Shown here: positions 6,866-13,930 of the stretch, one piece after another
Numbering within the stretch: the stretch's first letter is position 1
Layout of the letters: every line of letters starts with the position of its first letter
DNA from: CAZXBB01 sp964638815
GTDB taxonomy: Bacteria; Planctomycetota; Phycisphaerae; Phycisphaerales; SM1A02
Reading direction: 5' to 3'
Assembly (NCBI GenBank): GCA_964638815.1
Contig: CAZXBB010000055.1
Coordinates: 1 to 18,825 of the forward strand
DNA length: 18,825 bases
Made by a program: the position numbers and the translations under genes
Notes under the pieces: generated by a model
Seen by the model: the letters and a program-made list of their open reading frames with translations, nothing else
Told to the model about the DNA's origin: nothing
The model's database searches: none

Positions 6866-9025
6866 TCACGCCGCCGCGACGGCGAACCGTTCGTCCGCGA
6901 CGACCATCCGCTCGGCCGCCTCCAGGTCCACCGGCTCCGCGAAGAGGGCGCCCTGGGCGAAGTCGCACTCGAGCGCCTGGAGCAACGCGAGCTGATCGGG
7001 AGTCTCGACCCCGTCGGCGACGACCTTCATGTCGAGATTGTGCGCCAGCTCGACGACCGCGTTGACGATCGCGCCGTAGTCGCGACGCCTCCTGACGGCG
7101 CTGATGAAGTCGCGGTCGATCTTGAGGAGATCGACGGGGAAGCTGTGCAGGCAGGCGAGCGACGAGTGCGCGGTGCCGAACTCGTCCACCACGAACCGCA
7201 CGCCGGCCCGGTCGAGCTTCTTCATGATCTCGATCGAGCCGTCAGCGTCCTCCATGATCGCGCTCTCGGTGATCTCGAGCCGCAGCGTCCCCGCGACCAG
7301 GCCGGTCTCGGCCACGAGACGCTCGACGAGCGGCACGAGGTCGGGGTGGTGCAGGTGCTGCTTCGACAGGTTCACGTGGAGGCCGAGCGGGCGTCCGGGG
7401 AAGCGCTCGCGCCACGTCTGGAGATGCCGGCACGCCGCGCGGAGCGCCCACTCGCCGATCGGAACCGTCAGCCCGAGATCCTCCGCGAGGCCGAGGAACT
7501 CCGAACCGGACAGCGTGCCGCGCTCGGGGTGCGGCCAGCACGTCCTGACCTCGAACCCGCTGAGCAGGCCGGACTCGAGATCGACGATGGGGTCGAACCG
7601 CAGCTCGAACGCCATCTTCTCGGCCGCTTCGCGCAGCTCCTTCTGGCGGTTCGCACGCCCGACGACCTCCTCGTGCATGGTCTTGTCGAAGACGACGTGG
7701 CGGGCCTTGCCGGCCATCTTCGCCTGGTACATCGCCATGTCGGCGTCGCGGAGGATGTCATCGGCGCTGTCGTAGCCGAGGTCGCTGCAGACGATGCCGA
7801 TGCTCGCGGTGGAGACGGCCTCGTGCCCGGAGAGATCGTGCGGCGCCGACAGCTCGACCTGGAGCCGCTCCGCGACCCGCACAGCGTCCTCCACGCCCTG
7901 GATGTTCTCCAGGATGATGACGAACTCGTCGCCGCCCAGGCGGGCGGGCAGGTGCTCGCCCTCGCCGATGTGCGCCGGCGTGTCGATGGACCGGAGGTTG
8001 GAACGCAGACGCTCCGAGATGCCGGTCAGCAGGAGGTCGCCCGCCTCGTGCCCGAGCGTGTCGTTCACGAGCTTGAAGCGGTCGAAGTCGAGGAAGAGGA
8101 CGGCGAACTTGTAGTCCGGGAACCGCTTCGCCCGGTTGACGGCCTGGCCGAGACGCTCGGTGAAGAGCGCGCGGTTGGGCAGACCGGTCAGCGTGTCGTG
8201 GTGGGCTGCATGACGGAGCTGCTGCTCGGCGCGCTTCCTGTCGCTCGTGTCGGCGAACGTCACCGCAAGACCGTCGCTCAGCTTGACGGCCACGAACTGG
8301 TACCACCGGCCGTTCCTGTCGTGATTGAACTGGCGCTCGTTCCGGAACGGCAGCCCGGTCTCGATCACGCTGACCATGTGTCCGAGGAGATTCTCCTGGC
8401 GGATGCAGGCGAACTCCTTGAGCACGCCCTTGCCCACCAGGCTCGTCGAGGGGCGTCCCAGGATCTGCTGGGCCGCGTCGTTCATCAGGACGACCTCGAA
8501 ATCGAGGATGTCGTTCCCGTCGTCACGGATCGCCTTGAACACCATGACGCCGCTCAGCGAGCTCTTCAGCACGCTGATGAGCATCTCGTGCGCGGAGTGC
8601 TCGGTGCCCGCAGTCACTTCCACCGGCTGCACGCGCGCGGGCGGCGGCGCAGCGGGCCGCGCGGCCGGCCGGGGCTTTCCGGTCACTTCGGGCAGCCACC
8701 GCACCAGTCCCGTCGTCAGCAGAACGAATCCGAGACAGAACCCGAGCACTTCCTGGACGAGGCCCTTGACGAGGATCGGCACGCCGAGCGTCCCGGGATC
8801 CATCATCTCGAGGACGCGTCCGGTGAGCAGCAGTGCGAATCCGGAGAGAACGAAGGGCCACACCGTGCGCGGGACGGATCGCTGCTGACTGTTCGACCGG
8901 TTCAGCACGATCAGTACGAGCACGCCGGCGGCAGCGAGGATGATGTCTCGAATGACGTCGATCAAGGCCGGTTCTTCTGTGGCGAGATACGTTGGCGAAA
9001 CAGGCCCCTGCGAAGCAGGCGCCAT
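6866..9025 (-). CDS. Membrane-bound PAS-GGDEF-EAL cyclic-di-GMP protein
   Basis: A 719-residue protein. There are three hydrophobic segments at about 20-41, 57-75 and 88-108, a proline/alanine linker, a PAS-like domain at about 145-262, a GGDEF domain at 270-445, and an EAL domain at about 465-710. The GGDEF site RLGGDEF (362-368), FLDFDRFK and NDTLGHEAGD are intact, so diguanylate cyclase activity is likely. The RSID I-site (345-348) is separated from the active site by about ten extra residues. In the EAL domain E492, N552, E584, D614, K635 and Q691 are kept, but EAL reads EVR, LLRW reads TCW, DDFGTG reads DEFGTA and AEGVE reads ADGVE. Phosphodiesterase activity is therefore doubtful and the domain may only sense the nucleotide. 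ATG 9025 follows a strong AGGAG. Nearby HDOD/GGDEF and haemagglutinin genes hint at a link to adhesion. Confidence 0.93.
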   Translation of the reverse strand: MAPASQGPVSPTYLATEEPALIDVIRDIILAAAGVLVLIVLNRSNSQQRSVPRTVWPFVLSGFALLLTGRVLEMMDPGTLGVPILVKGLVQEVLGFCLGFVLLTTGLVRWLPEVTGKPRPAARPAAPPPARVQPVEVTAGTEHSAHEMLISVLKSSLSGVMVFKAIRDDGNDILDFEVVLMNDAAQQILGRPSTSLVGKGVLKEFACIRQENLLGHMVSVIETGLPFRNERQFNHDRNGRWYQFVAVKLSDGLAVTFADTSDRKRAEQQLRHAAHHDTLTGLPNRALFTERLGQAVNRAKRFPDYKFAVLFLDFDRFKLVNDTLGHEAGDLLLTGISERLRSNLRSIDTPAHIGEGEHLPARLGGDEFVIILENIQGVEDAVRVAERLQVELSAPHDLSGHEAVSTASIGIVCSDLGYDSADDILRDADMAMYQAKMAGKARHVVFDKTMHEEVVGRANRQKELREAAEKMAFELRFDPIVDLESGLLSGFEVRTCWPHPERGTLSGSEFLGLAEDLGLTVPIGEWALRAACRHLQTWRERFPGRPLGLHVNLSKQHLHHPDLVPLVERLVAETGLVAGTLRLEITESAIMEDADGSIEIMKKLDRAGVRFVVDEFGTAHSSLACLHSFPVDLLKIDRDFISAVRRRRDYGAIVNAVVELAHNLDMKVVADGVETPDQLALLQALECDFAQGALFAEPVDLEAAERMVVADERFAVAAA

Positions 9026-9031
9026 GGGAGA

Positions 9032-9036
9032 CTCCT
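9032..9036 (-). promoter_or_regulatory. Ribosome binding site (AGGAG)
   Basis: AGGAG lies 6 bases before ATG 9025 on the minus strand and fixes the start of the GGDEF-EAL gene. Confidence 0.7.
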
Positions 9037-9084
9037 GCGTCGTAAATCGACCAGCGGGGGGAGCGAGGTTATTCGTATTCCGAG

Positions 9085-9122
9085 CTTATGGAGCTTCGCC
9101 GATGGGCCGACCGTCCCATAAG
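9085..9122. other. Inverted repeat CTTATGG / CCATAAG
   Basis: Perfect 7-base arms (9085-9091 and 9116-9122) with a 24-base loop lie just past the stop of the hypothetical gene and upstream of the GGDEF-EAL gene. They could be a terminator for the first or an operator for the second. There is no T-run. Confidence 0.3.
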
Positions 9123-9126
9123 GCCG

Positions 9127-9795
9127 TCAATCCCCGCCGTCGGCGAGCTCGTAGAAGCCGCGCCCGGTGTGACGGAGCTTCCCCTGCGCGACGAGCGTGG
9201 TCCAGATCTCGGGCCGGTACCCGTAAGGCGGCATGATCGCCACGACGCCGGACTTCTTTCCGGACGTCATCGGGCTGCGACCGAGCTTCGACTCCTCGTT
9301 CAGCTTCGTCAGCTTGAGACGCTTCCGGAACGCGCGCATCGCCTTCTTGAGCTCGTCCGCGGACGGCTCCGGGCCGCTCGCTCGCGCCGGCGTCGCGGCC
9401 GGCGCCCGGGCGGGCCGCCGCGCCGTCCCCGGGGCCGGCGCCGGAGCGTCGCCGCGGGTCCCCTCGAGGCCGCGCGACCGCAGGTCCTCGACGAAGCGCG
9501 TCAGCGCGACCACGCTCCGCCGGCCGATCGCGCGGTCCACATGGGTCGCGTCCGCGCCGGCCTCGTTCAGCGCGTGACGCGCGCGACGCCAGAGATCCTG
9601 CCGGGCGATGTCCGTTCGGGCCTCGTTCAGGCCGACCGCGATCGCGGCAAGCCTCGCGGCGAGGGTCGCCGGCGTCGCGGGGCCGTCCGTCGTCGGATCG
9701 TCGGTCATCGCATCGTCGGTCATCGGATCGTCGTTCGTGGCGTCGTCGTTCGTGGCGTCGTCGTTCGCCGGATCGTCGTTCGTGGCGTCGGCCAT
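9127..9795 (-). CDS. Hypothetical protein with Asp-rich pentapeptide repeat and conserved-looking C-terminal domain
   Basis: The function is not recognised. The 222-residue reading from ATG 9795 starts MADATNDDP and runs straight into seven acidic pentapeptides (residues about 4-38). A helical region (TLAARLAAIAVGLNEARTD, about 40-60) follows, then an Ala/Pro/Arg-rich linker (about 120-150), and a compact C-terminal domain of about 65 residues with KLTKLNEESKLG, KKSGVVAIMPP and GRGFYEL. The last domain looks like a small basic fold ending in a Tyr/Leu strand, perhaps nucleic-acid binding, but that is a guess. The frame is open up to 9912, but the extra 39 residues (with GVPGRR, AAPRG) look like translated intergenic DNA, so I start at 9795. 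No clear Shine-Dalgarno sequence precedes it. It is divergent from the HDOD gene and upstream of the GGDEF-EAL gene on the same strand, 101 bases apart. Confidence 0.72.
   Translation of the reverse strand: MADATNDDPANDDATNDDATNDDPMTDDAMTDDPTTDGPATPATLAARLAAIAVGLNEARTDIARQDLWRRARHALNEAGADATHVDRAIGRRSVVALTRFVEDLRSRGLEGTRGDAPAPAPGTARRPARAPAATPARASGPEPSADELKKAMRAFRKRLKLTKLNEESKLGRSPMTSGKKSGVVAIMPPYGYRPEIWTTLVAQGKLRHTGRGFYELADGGD
9682..9786 (-). repeat. 15-bp tandem repeat coding acidic pentapeptides (NDDAT/TDDPM type)
   Basis: About seven in-frame 15-base units code ATNDD, PANDD, ATNDD, ATNDD, PMTDD, AMTDD and PTTDG. Two adjacent ATNDD units are nearly identical in DNA, which suggests recent slippage. 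The reading frame is kept throughout. Confidence 0.8.
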
Positions 9796-9984
9796 GGACG
9801 CACAGTATCGGGCGGCGTCAGCGGCGCGGCAACCGACCACCCCGCGCGGGGCCGCCGGCGCATCGCCGCAGCGCTCCCACCGGCGTCCGGGCACGCCCTC
9901 GGGATCCTCCACCGCCGGCGCGGCGGGCGCCCTCCCTGCGTCTCATGAATTCCGGCCGAAGTGCCGATACCAGCGGAACGCTTC

Positions 9985-10010
9985 CGTCGAGTCCCCGGCT
10001 CGCCTCGACG
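9985..10010 (+). other. Inverted repeat CGTCGAG / CTCGACG before the HDOD gene
   Basis: Arms at 9985-9991 and 10004-10010 with a 12-base loop, 80 bases upstream of ATG 10090, in the 294-base space between the divergent hypothetical and HDOD genes. It could be a leader hairpin or operator. I see no convincing promoter hexamers in this space. Confidence 0.3.
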
Positions 10011-10089
10011 ACCATGCAGCCAGAGAGCAACGAGTGGCGGCGATCGCCGCGATCCGGGGGCACGCAATCCGAGACGGAGCGTTCTGGAA

Positions 10090-11610
10090 ATGGAGACGGT
10101 GACTCTCGATCGGGTCCTGGCGCGCCCGGACCTGCCGTCGTTGCCCAGGGTTGCCATGGAGCTGATCGAGCTCACGCGTGATCCCGACGTCGACGTCGGC
10201 GAGATCGCGAAGCTCGTGCAGTTCGACCAGGCGCTGACCGGCAAGGTCCTGCGCACCGTCAACTCGAGCTATTACGGCCTCGCGCGGCCGTGCACGTCGC
10301 TGCGACGCGCGACCGCCTACCTCGGCATCAACACGGTGCGGTCGATCGTTCTCGGCTTCAGCCTCGTCGATCTCACGCGGCGAGGCGGCTACGGACTCGA
10401 CCTCGTCGATTACTGGCGACGCTGCGTCTACTCCGCAGCCACCGCAAGACGCATCGCCGCGCGCACCGGCCGGTGCGATCCCGAGGAAGCGTTCATCGCC
10501 GCGCTCATGCAGGACATCGGCATGCTCACGCTGCACACGGCGGCGACCCAGGCCTACGACGACGTCGTCAGCAGCACGCGCGGCGACCACCGGCAACTGC
10601 CCGGCCGCGAGAAGCGGCGCTTCGGATTCACCCACGCCGACGCGGGCGCAGGCCTCGGTTCGCGCTGGCGTCTTCCGCAGCGCATCATCGAGCCGATCCG
10701 CCTGCACCACGGCGGCGACCCCCGCGACGACCCCCGGGGCGACCCCCGGGACGACCCCGGCGACGACCCTCGCGACGACCCCCGCGACGACCCCCGCGAC
10801 GACGCGGGCGCGGCGAACGCGGGCCTCGTGCACACGGTCTCCATGTCGTATCACCTGGCCGCGGCGATCACGGACGAAGGCGCCCGGTCGGAGCTGTTCA
10901 CCGCCTACAGGATGGGTGACCGGCACTTCGGTCTCTCGACCGCGGACGTGCAGGCCCTGCTCGCGGAAGCCTCGGACGACGCCCGCTCGCTGTCGCAGCT
11001 CCTCGAGGTGAAGATCGGCGAGCACGTCGATCCGGAAGCTGTCCTGTCAGCCGCGCGCGCCGTGATCGAACGACATCCGCCCTCCGCCGCCGAGACGGCG
11101 GCACTCCCGCTCGACGATGACGCGTCGGAGGAGACGTTCCGCACCGCCCTGAAGGACGTCCTCGCCGACGCCGCGCAGAACGGCGGCGACGTCGGCCTGC
11201 TGCTGATCGAGCTCGATCCGCACGCGGCGCTCGACGACGGGCCGGCGGCGGGCGTGGTGACGAGCGAGATACGGCGCCGGATCGAGCGATTCGCCGGATC
11301 CGACGTCGCGATCCATCGCGTCGCGCCGCTCCGGCTCGCCATGGTCGTGCCGGGCGCCGACCGCCGGCACGCGACGCGGCTCGGCGCCGGGATCCGGACG
11401 CGCGTCGCGCTCGCGCCGTTCGCGGTGTCGCTCGCGGACGATCGGCCGCCCGCGCGGGTGCGTCTGACCGTGAGCATCGGCATCGCCGCGTTCGAGCTCA
11501 TCACGCGCCGCGTCTTCAACCGGCCCGAGGTGCTCACCGCCGCGGCGGAGCGGGCGCTGACGTCGGCCCGCACCGCGGGAAACACGGTCGAGGCGTTCGT
11601 CCCCGGTTGA
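10090..11610 (+). CDS. HDOD-domain signalling protein with a degenerate GGDEF domain and an Asp-Pro-Arg repeat insert
   Basis: A 506-residue protein from ATG 10090, which has GGAG 10 bases upstream. The frame stays open back to a GTG at 9961, but those codons look non-coding. Residues about 5-250 form an HDOD domain: LPSLPRVAMELIELTRDPDVDVGEIAKLVQFDQALTGKVLR-like start, NSSYYG, LGINTVRSIVLG, and LMQDIGML where active HD enzymes have HD. HDOD domains are non-catalytic signalling or protein-binding modules. Right after RLHH (206-207) comes a DDPR repeat (208-238) in a loop. The C-terminal part (about 340-505) has the GGDEF fold outline: GLLLIELD, TVSIGIA and LTAAAERALTSARTAG. The active-site turn, however, reads RVAPLRL and the FKxxND segment is gone, so it cannot make c-di-GMP. 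A regulatory, perhaps nucleotide-sensing, role is inferred. Confidence 0.9.
   Translation: METVTLDRVLARPDLPSLPRVAMELIELTRDPDVDVGEIAKLVQFDQALTGKVLRTVNSSYYGLARPCTSLRRATAYLGINTVRSIVLGFSLVDLTRRGGYGLDLVDYWRRCVYSAATARRIAARTGRCDPEEAFIAALMQDIGMLTLHTAATQAYDDVVSSTRGDHRQLPGREKRRFGFTHADAGAGLGSRWRLPQRIIEPIRLHHGGDPRDDPRGDPRDDPGDDPRDDPRDDPRDDAGAANAGLVHTVSMSYHLAAAITDEGARSELFTAYRMGDRHFGLSTADVQALLAEASDDARSLSQLLEVKIGEHVDPEAVLSAARAVIERHPPSAAETAALPLDDDASEETFRTALKDVLADAAQNGGDVGLLLIELDPHAALDDGPAAGVVTSEIRRRIERFAGSDVAIHRVAPLRLAMVVPGADRRHATRLGAGIRTRVALAPFAVSLADDRPPARVRLTVSIGIAAFELITRRVFNRPEVLTAAAERALTSARTAGNTVEAFVPG
10711..10803 (+). repeat. 12-bp tandem repeat coding Asp-Asp-Pro-Arg
   Basis: In-frame units of about 12 bases (GACGACCCCCGC and variants) code DPR, DDPR, GDPR, DDPG, DDPR, DDPR and DDPR. 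They insert about 31 residues right after the conserved HH of the HDOD domain. Confidence 0.85.
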
Positions 11611-11636
11611 CGGGCGGCCTGACGGCCGTCGCTCCA

Positions 11637-11684
11637 GGCGCCGCGCGCCGCAACCTCATGTCGTGACGATCTGCGCGCGGCGCC
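11637..11684. terminator. Candidate bidirectional terminator (12-bp perfect inverted repeat)
   Basis: GGCGCCGCGCGC (11637-11648) pairs perfectly with GCGCGCGGCGCC (11673-11684) across a 24-base loop. It lies between the convergent HDOD and Tyr-rich protein genes, 26 bases after the HDOD stop and 11 bases after the other stop. There is no T-run, so a factor-independent mechanism is not assured. Confidence 0.5.
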
Positions 11685-11695
11685 GGGGCCGCGGC

Positions 11696-12277
11696 TCAGG
11701 AGCCTTCCGCCGCGTCCGCGCCGGCGGCGATCGCCGTCCCGGCCGCTTCCGCGTCATCGGCCCGGCCGCTTTCGATCGGCACGCTGCGGATGAACGCGCG
11801 CACCGTCCCGTCGGCGAGCGTGACCTGCTCGAGCACGGCCTTCTGCGTCGGCTTGCGCGGCTCGACCGCGACCCCAACGGGCACCATCTCGATGTCCTCG
11901 CGGGTCAGCCGTTCGGGACGCGGCGGCGGCGCTTCCTGGATGATGTAGATCGGCTGGATCGCAGCGGACGGCGCATACGACGCATACGACGCGTACGGCG
12001 CGTACGGCGCGGCGTGCGACGCGTAGTGCCGCCGGTACGAAGACGGGTACGGCCGGATTCGCTGGTTCGTGTACCCGTGGTGAAGCGGACGGCCCGTGTA
12101 ACGGATCGAGTCCTGCGAGAGATGCCGGCCGCGGTAGTGGAAGTCGTAGAGCTGACGGCCCAGCCGCGCGACCTCGCCGCGCGCGCCGTACGGATAGTCG
12201 GCGGTCGCGGGCGTGGCGGGTACGAGCCACAGGGTCGCGACGGCCAGGAGCGCTCCGACGCCGATTCGATGCCTCAT
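11696..12277 (-). CDS. Secreted Tyr/Pro-rich hypothetical protein
   Basis: The function is not recognised. It has 193 residues. Residues 1-27 are a clear Sec signal (MRHRIG, then GALLAVATLWLVPATPATA). The mature N-terminal part (28-80) is rich in Tyr, Arg and His (ARLGRQLYDFHYRGRHLSQD is its most regular stretch, helical). A Tyr-Ala-Ser/Pro repeat (about 90-102) leads to IQPIYIIQEAPPPRP. The C-terminal part (125-170) has a beta-looking segment (KAVLEQVTLADGTVRAFIRS) and an acidic Ala-rich tail. The overall look is a small periplasmic or envelope protein. ATG 12277 is preceded by GGAGG at a good distance. It is a single-gene unit, downstream of the RNase D gene on the same strand with a 104-base gap, and convergent with the HDOD gene. 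Confidence 0.78.
   Translation of the reverse strand: MRHRIGVGALLAVATLWLVPATPATADYPYGARGEVARLGRQLYDFHYRGRHLSQDSIRYTGRPLHHGYTNQRIRPYPSSYRRHYASHAAPYAPYASYASYAPSAAIQPIYIIQEAPPPRPERLTREDIEMVPVGVAVEPRKPTQKAVLEQVTLADGTVRAFIRSVPIESGRADDAEAAGTAIAAGADAAEGS
11972..12010 (-). repeat. 9-bp tandem repeat coding Tyr-Ala-Ser/Pro
   Basis: Adjacent 9-base units of the GCATACGAC / GCGTACGGC type code PYAPYASYASYAP in the secreted protein. Confidence 0.7.
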
Positions 12278-12284
12278 CTTCGTG

Positions 12285-12289
12285 CCTCC
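12285..12289 (-). promoter_or_regulatory. Ribosome binding site (GGAGG)
   Basis: GGAGG lies 7 bases before ATG 12277 on the minus strand and supports that start for the secreted protein. Confidence 0.7.
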
Positions 12290-12381
12290 GTCAGAAACGT
12301 ATTGACTGTAGGTGGACCCGCAAGCCGGCGGCGGTATTCCCGGCCGTCATGATCCGTGGCGACGTGTGAAGATGGAGAAGC

Positions 12382-13599
12382 CTACTTCACGCCGTCCAGC
12401 GTCGACTCGATCCGTCCGTCCCCCCACTTGAGCCTCACGCCGCGTTCACCGCTGAGCACCTGCTCGAGCAGCGTGCCGACGAGCTCGCCGCGCCAGCCCG
12501 TCGCCAGCGGTCCTTCCGGCGGCCGCCCGGCCCGGCGGGCGAAGTAGTACTCGGCGACACGGCGGCGATTGCCCGCGAGCCCGGGCGCGATGCCCTGGCC
12601 GAGGGCGTAGCTCGAGACGAGCGCCCACAGGCTGTCGATACGCACGGTGTCCACCGGGCGCTCCTCCGGCAGCGCGTACTCGGCGCGCGACGGAGGCGGC
12701 GCCGCCATCGCGCGGGCGGTTGCCTCGATGATCCGGCCGCCGTGCTGCTCGGCGAACGGACGCGGCAGCCCCTTGACCGCGAGCAGACGGTCCATCGACT
12801 TCACGTGCTCCTTCGCGATCCGCACGACCACGTCGTCCTTGAGGACGGTGCGCGGCGGCAGATCCTCGTCGCGGGCGATCTCGTCGCGCAGCATGATGAT
12901 CGCGCGGAGCACCGCGACGGTCTTCGGCCGGAAGGCGCGGTTGCCCAGCAGCCGGGCGACGCGGGCGTCGGCGTCGAAGTCGTATCGATCCAGCTCCGAG
13001 AGCGTCGCGCACTCCTCGACCGCCCACGCGGTGTGCCCGTACCGCTCGAGCTCCTCGCGGAGCTGCTCCCGCGCCGCGGGAAGGAAGCGCACGTCGTCGC
13101 TCGCGTACCGCAGGTGCACGCCCGACAGCGGACGCCGGTCCCACTGTGTGAACGTCAGCCCCTTGCCGAGACGCAGGCCGACCAGCTCCTCGACGAGCCG
13201 GCGCAGCCCGAGCGGGTACGGCCGCCCCACGAACCCGGTGGCGAGCTGCGTGTCGAAGACGTTCACGGGCGGCCGCCCGAGCAGCCGCGCCGCGGGCTCG
13301 AGGTCCTGGTCGCCGGCGTGGACGATCGTCTCGACGTCGGGGTCGGCGACGAGCTCCCAGATCGGCGTGATGTCGAGTGCGTCGTGATCGTCACCCGGGA
13401 GCGGATCGACGAGCGCGACGCGCTCCGTCGTACCGATCTGGAGCAGGCAGATGAACGGGTTGTACGTCTCCTCCCCGATGAACTCGGTGTCGAAGGCGAA
13501 GCTCCCGACGGCGCGCACGTGATCGACGAGCTCGCGCAACGCCCCGGCGTCGGTGATCGGTCTGGGATGGTTGCACGGAATCAGCGGGTGCTCGGGCAC
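12382..13599 (-). CDS. rnd: Ribonuclease D (DEDDy 3'-5' exoribonuclease with HRDC domain)
   Basis: A 405-residue protein with a GTG start at 13599. It trims 3' ends of tRNA and other structured RNAs. The exonuclease domain carries all DEDDy ligands: FAFDTEF (D37, E39), VHAGDQD (D97) and YASDDV (Y165, D169). Sequences PFICLLQIGT and NVFDTQLATGFVG are also characteristic. An HRDC domain follows at about 225-290 (RTVLKDDVVVRIAKEHVKSM is its core). The length fits RNase D. No ATG exists near the domain start. GTG 13599 gives MPEHPLIPC just before PITDAGAL, as in other family members, with GGAGG 14 bases and GGGGAG directly upstream. TTG 13713 would add 38 Arg/Ser-rich residues. The frame stays open to 14325 only because it runs antisense to the Lys-rich gene. 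The gene is divergent from the histone-like gene. Confidence 0.9.
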   Translation of the reverse strand: MPEHPLIPCNHPRPITDAGALRELVDHVRAVGSFAFDTEFIGEETYNPFICLLQIGTTERVALVDPLPGDDHDALDITPIWELVADPDVETIVHAGDQDLEPAARLLGRPPVNVFDTQLATGFVGRPYPLGLRRLVEELVGLRLGKGLTFTQWDRRPLSGVHLRYASDDVRFLPAAREQLREELERYGHTAWAVEECATLSELDRYDFDADARVARLLGNRAFRPKTVAVLRAIIMLRDEIARDEDLPPRTVLKDDVVVRIAKEHVKSMDRLLAVKGLPRPFAEQHGGRIIEATARAMAAPPPSRAEYALPEERPVDTVRIDSLWALVSSYALGQGIAPGLAGNRRRVAEYYFARRAGRPPEGPLATGWRGELVGTLLEQVLSGERGVRLKWGDGRIESTLDGVK

Positions 13600-13752
13600 C
13601 TCCCCGATCGGCGCCTCCTCCGCGAGCGCCTGCGCCGCGTCGTGACCGGCGCGGCGGCGCGACGAACGGGAGTTCCGACCCCGGGTGCGGGATGGCTTGC
13701 GCGAAGGGCTCAAGGAAGATGATCGTAAGCGATCCGGGCCGCGGCATCCCGG

Positions 13753-13802
13753 GTCGGACCGGCGGCGGGCACGTCGGACCGGCCGCGCCGGCGTATCGGA
13801 CC
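13753..13802. promoter_or_regulatory. Three phased TCGGACC direct repeats between rnd and the histone-like gene
   Basis: TCGGACC starts at 13754, 13774 and 13796; the first two extend to GTCGGACCGGC. Spacing of 20 and 22 bases, about two helical turns, places them on one DNA face. They lie in the 331-base divergent space (13600-13930), which I otherwise find empty apart from the Shine-Dalgarno sequence of the + gene. An operator is inferred. Confidence 0.35.
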
Positions 13803-13916
13803 TCGCCTTTGCGGGATGATCAGGGTTATGGCGCTCGCGCCCGACCAATGCGCCGGTCTCCCCGGCTGCGCCCGGATTCGCGGCCCCATGCGGCCGATGC
13901 CCCTCCCTGCAGCGTG

Positions 13917-13925
13917 AGGAGAGGG
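13917..13925 (+). promoter_or_regulatory. Ribosome binding site (AGGAGAGGG)
   Basis: AGGAG starts 14 bases before ATG 13931, with a second GAGG between, giving strong Shine-Dalgarno pairing. It fixes the start of the Lys-rich protein. Confidence 0.7.
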
Positions 13926-13930
13926 AAAAG

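Noticed and set aside
7040..9121. A 693-codon + strand frame opposite the GGDEF-EAL gene
   Set aside because: It is the shadow of a gene with intact GGDEF, PAS and EAL signatures and a strong Shine-Dalgarno sequence on the minus strand.
9796..9912. Extension of the 9127-9795 hypothetical to ATG 9912
   Set aside because: The 39 extra residues read like intergenic DNA. The internal ATG 9795 opens directly into the repeat. This choice is not certain.
9961..10089. Extension of the HDOD protein to GTG 9961
   Set aside because: The 43 added residues are Arg/Pro/Ser-rich without homology pattern. ATG 10090 has GGAG upstream and matches the HDOD domain start.
10711..10803. Possible CRISPR-like array in the GACGACCCCCGC repeats
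   Set aside because: The units are 12 bases with no spacers and code in frame inside the HDOD protein, so this is a coding tandem repeat.
6866..11610. A dedicated c-di-GMP operon
   Set aside because: The GGDEF-EAL and HDOD/pseudo-GGDEF genes are on opposite strands and separated by a divergent hypothetical, so they are not one transcription unit. A functional link remains possible.
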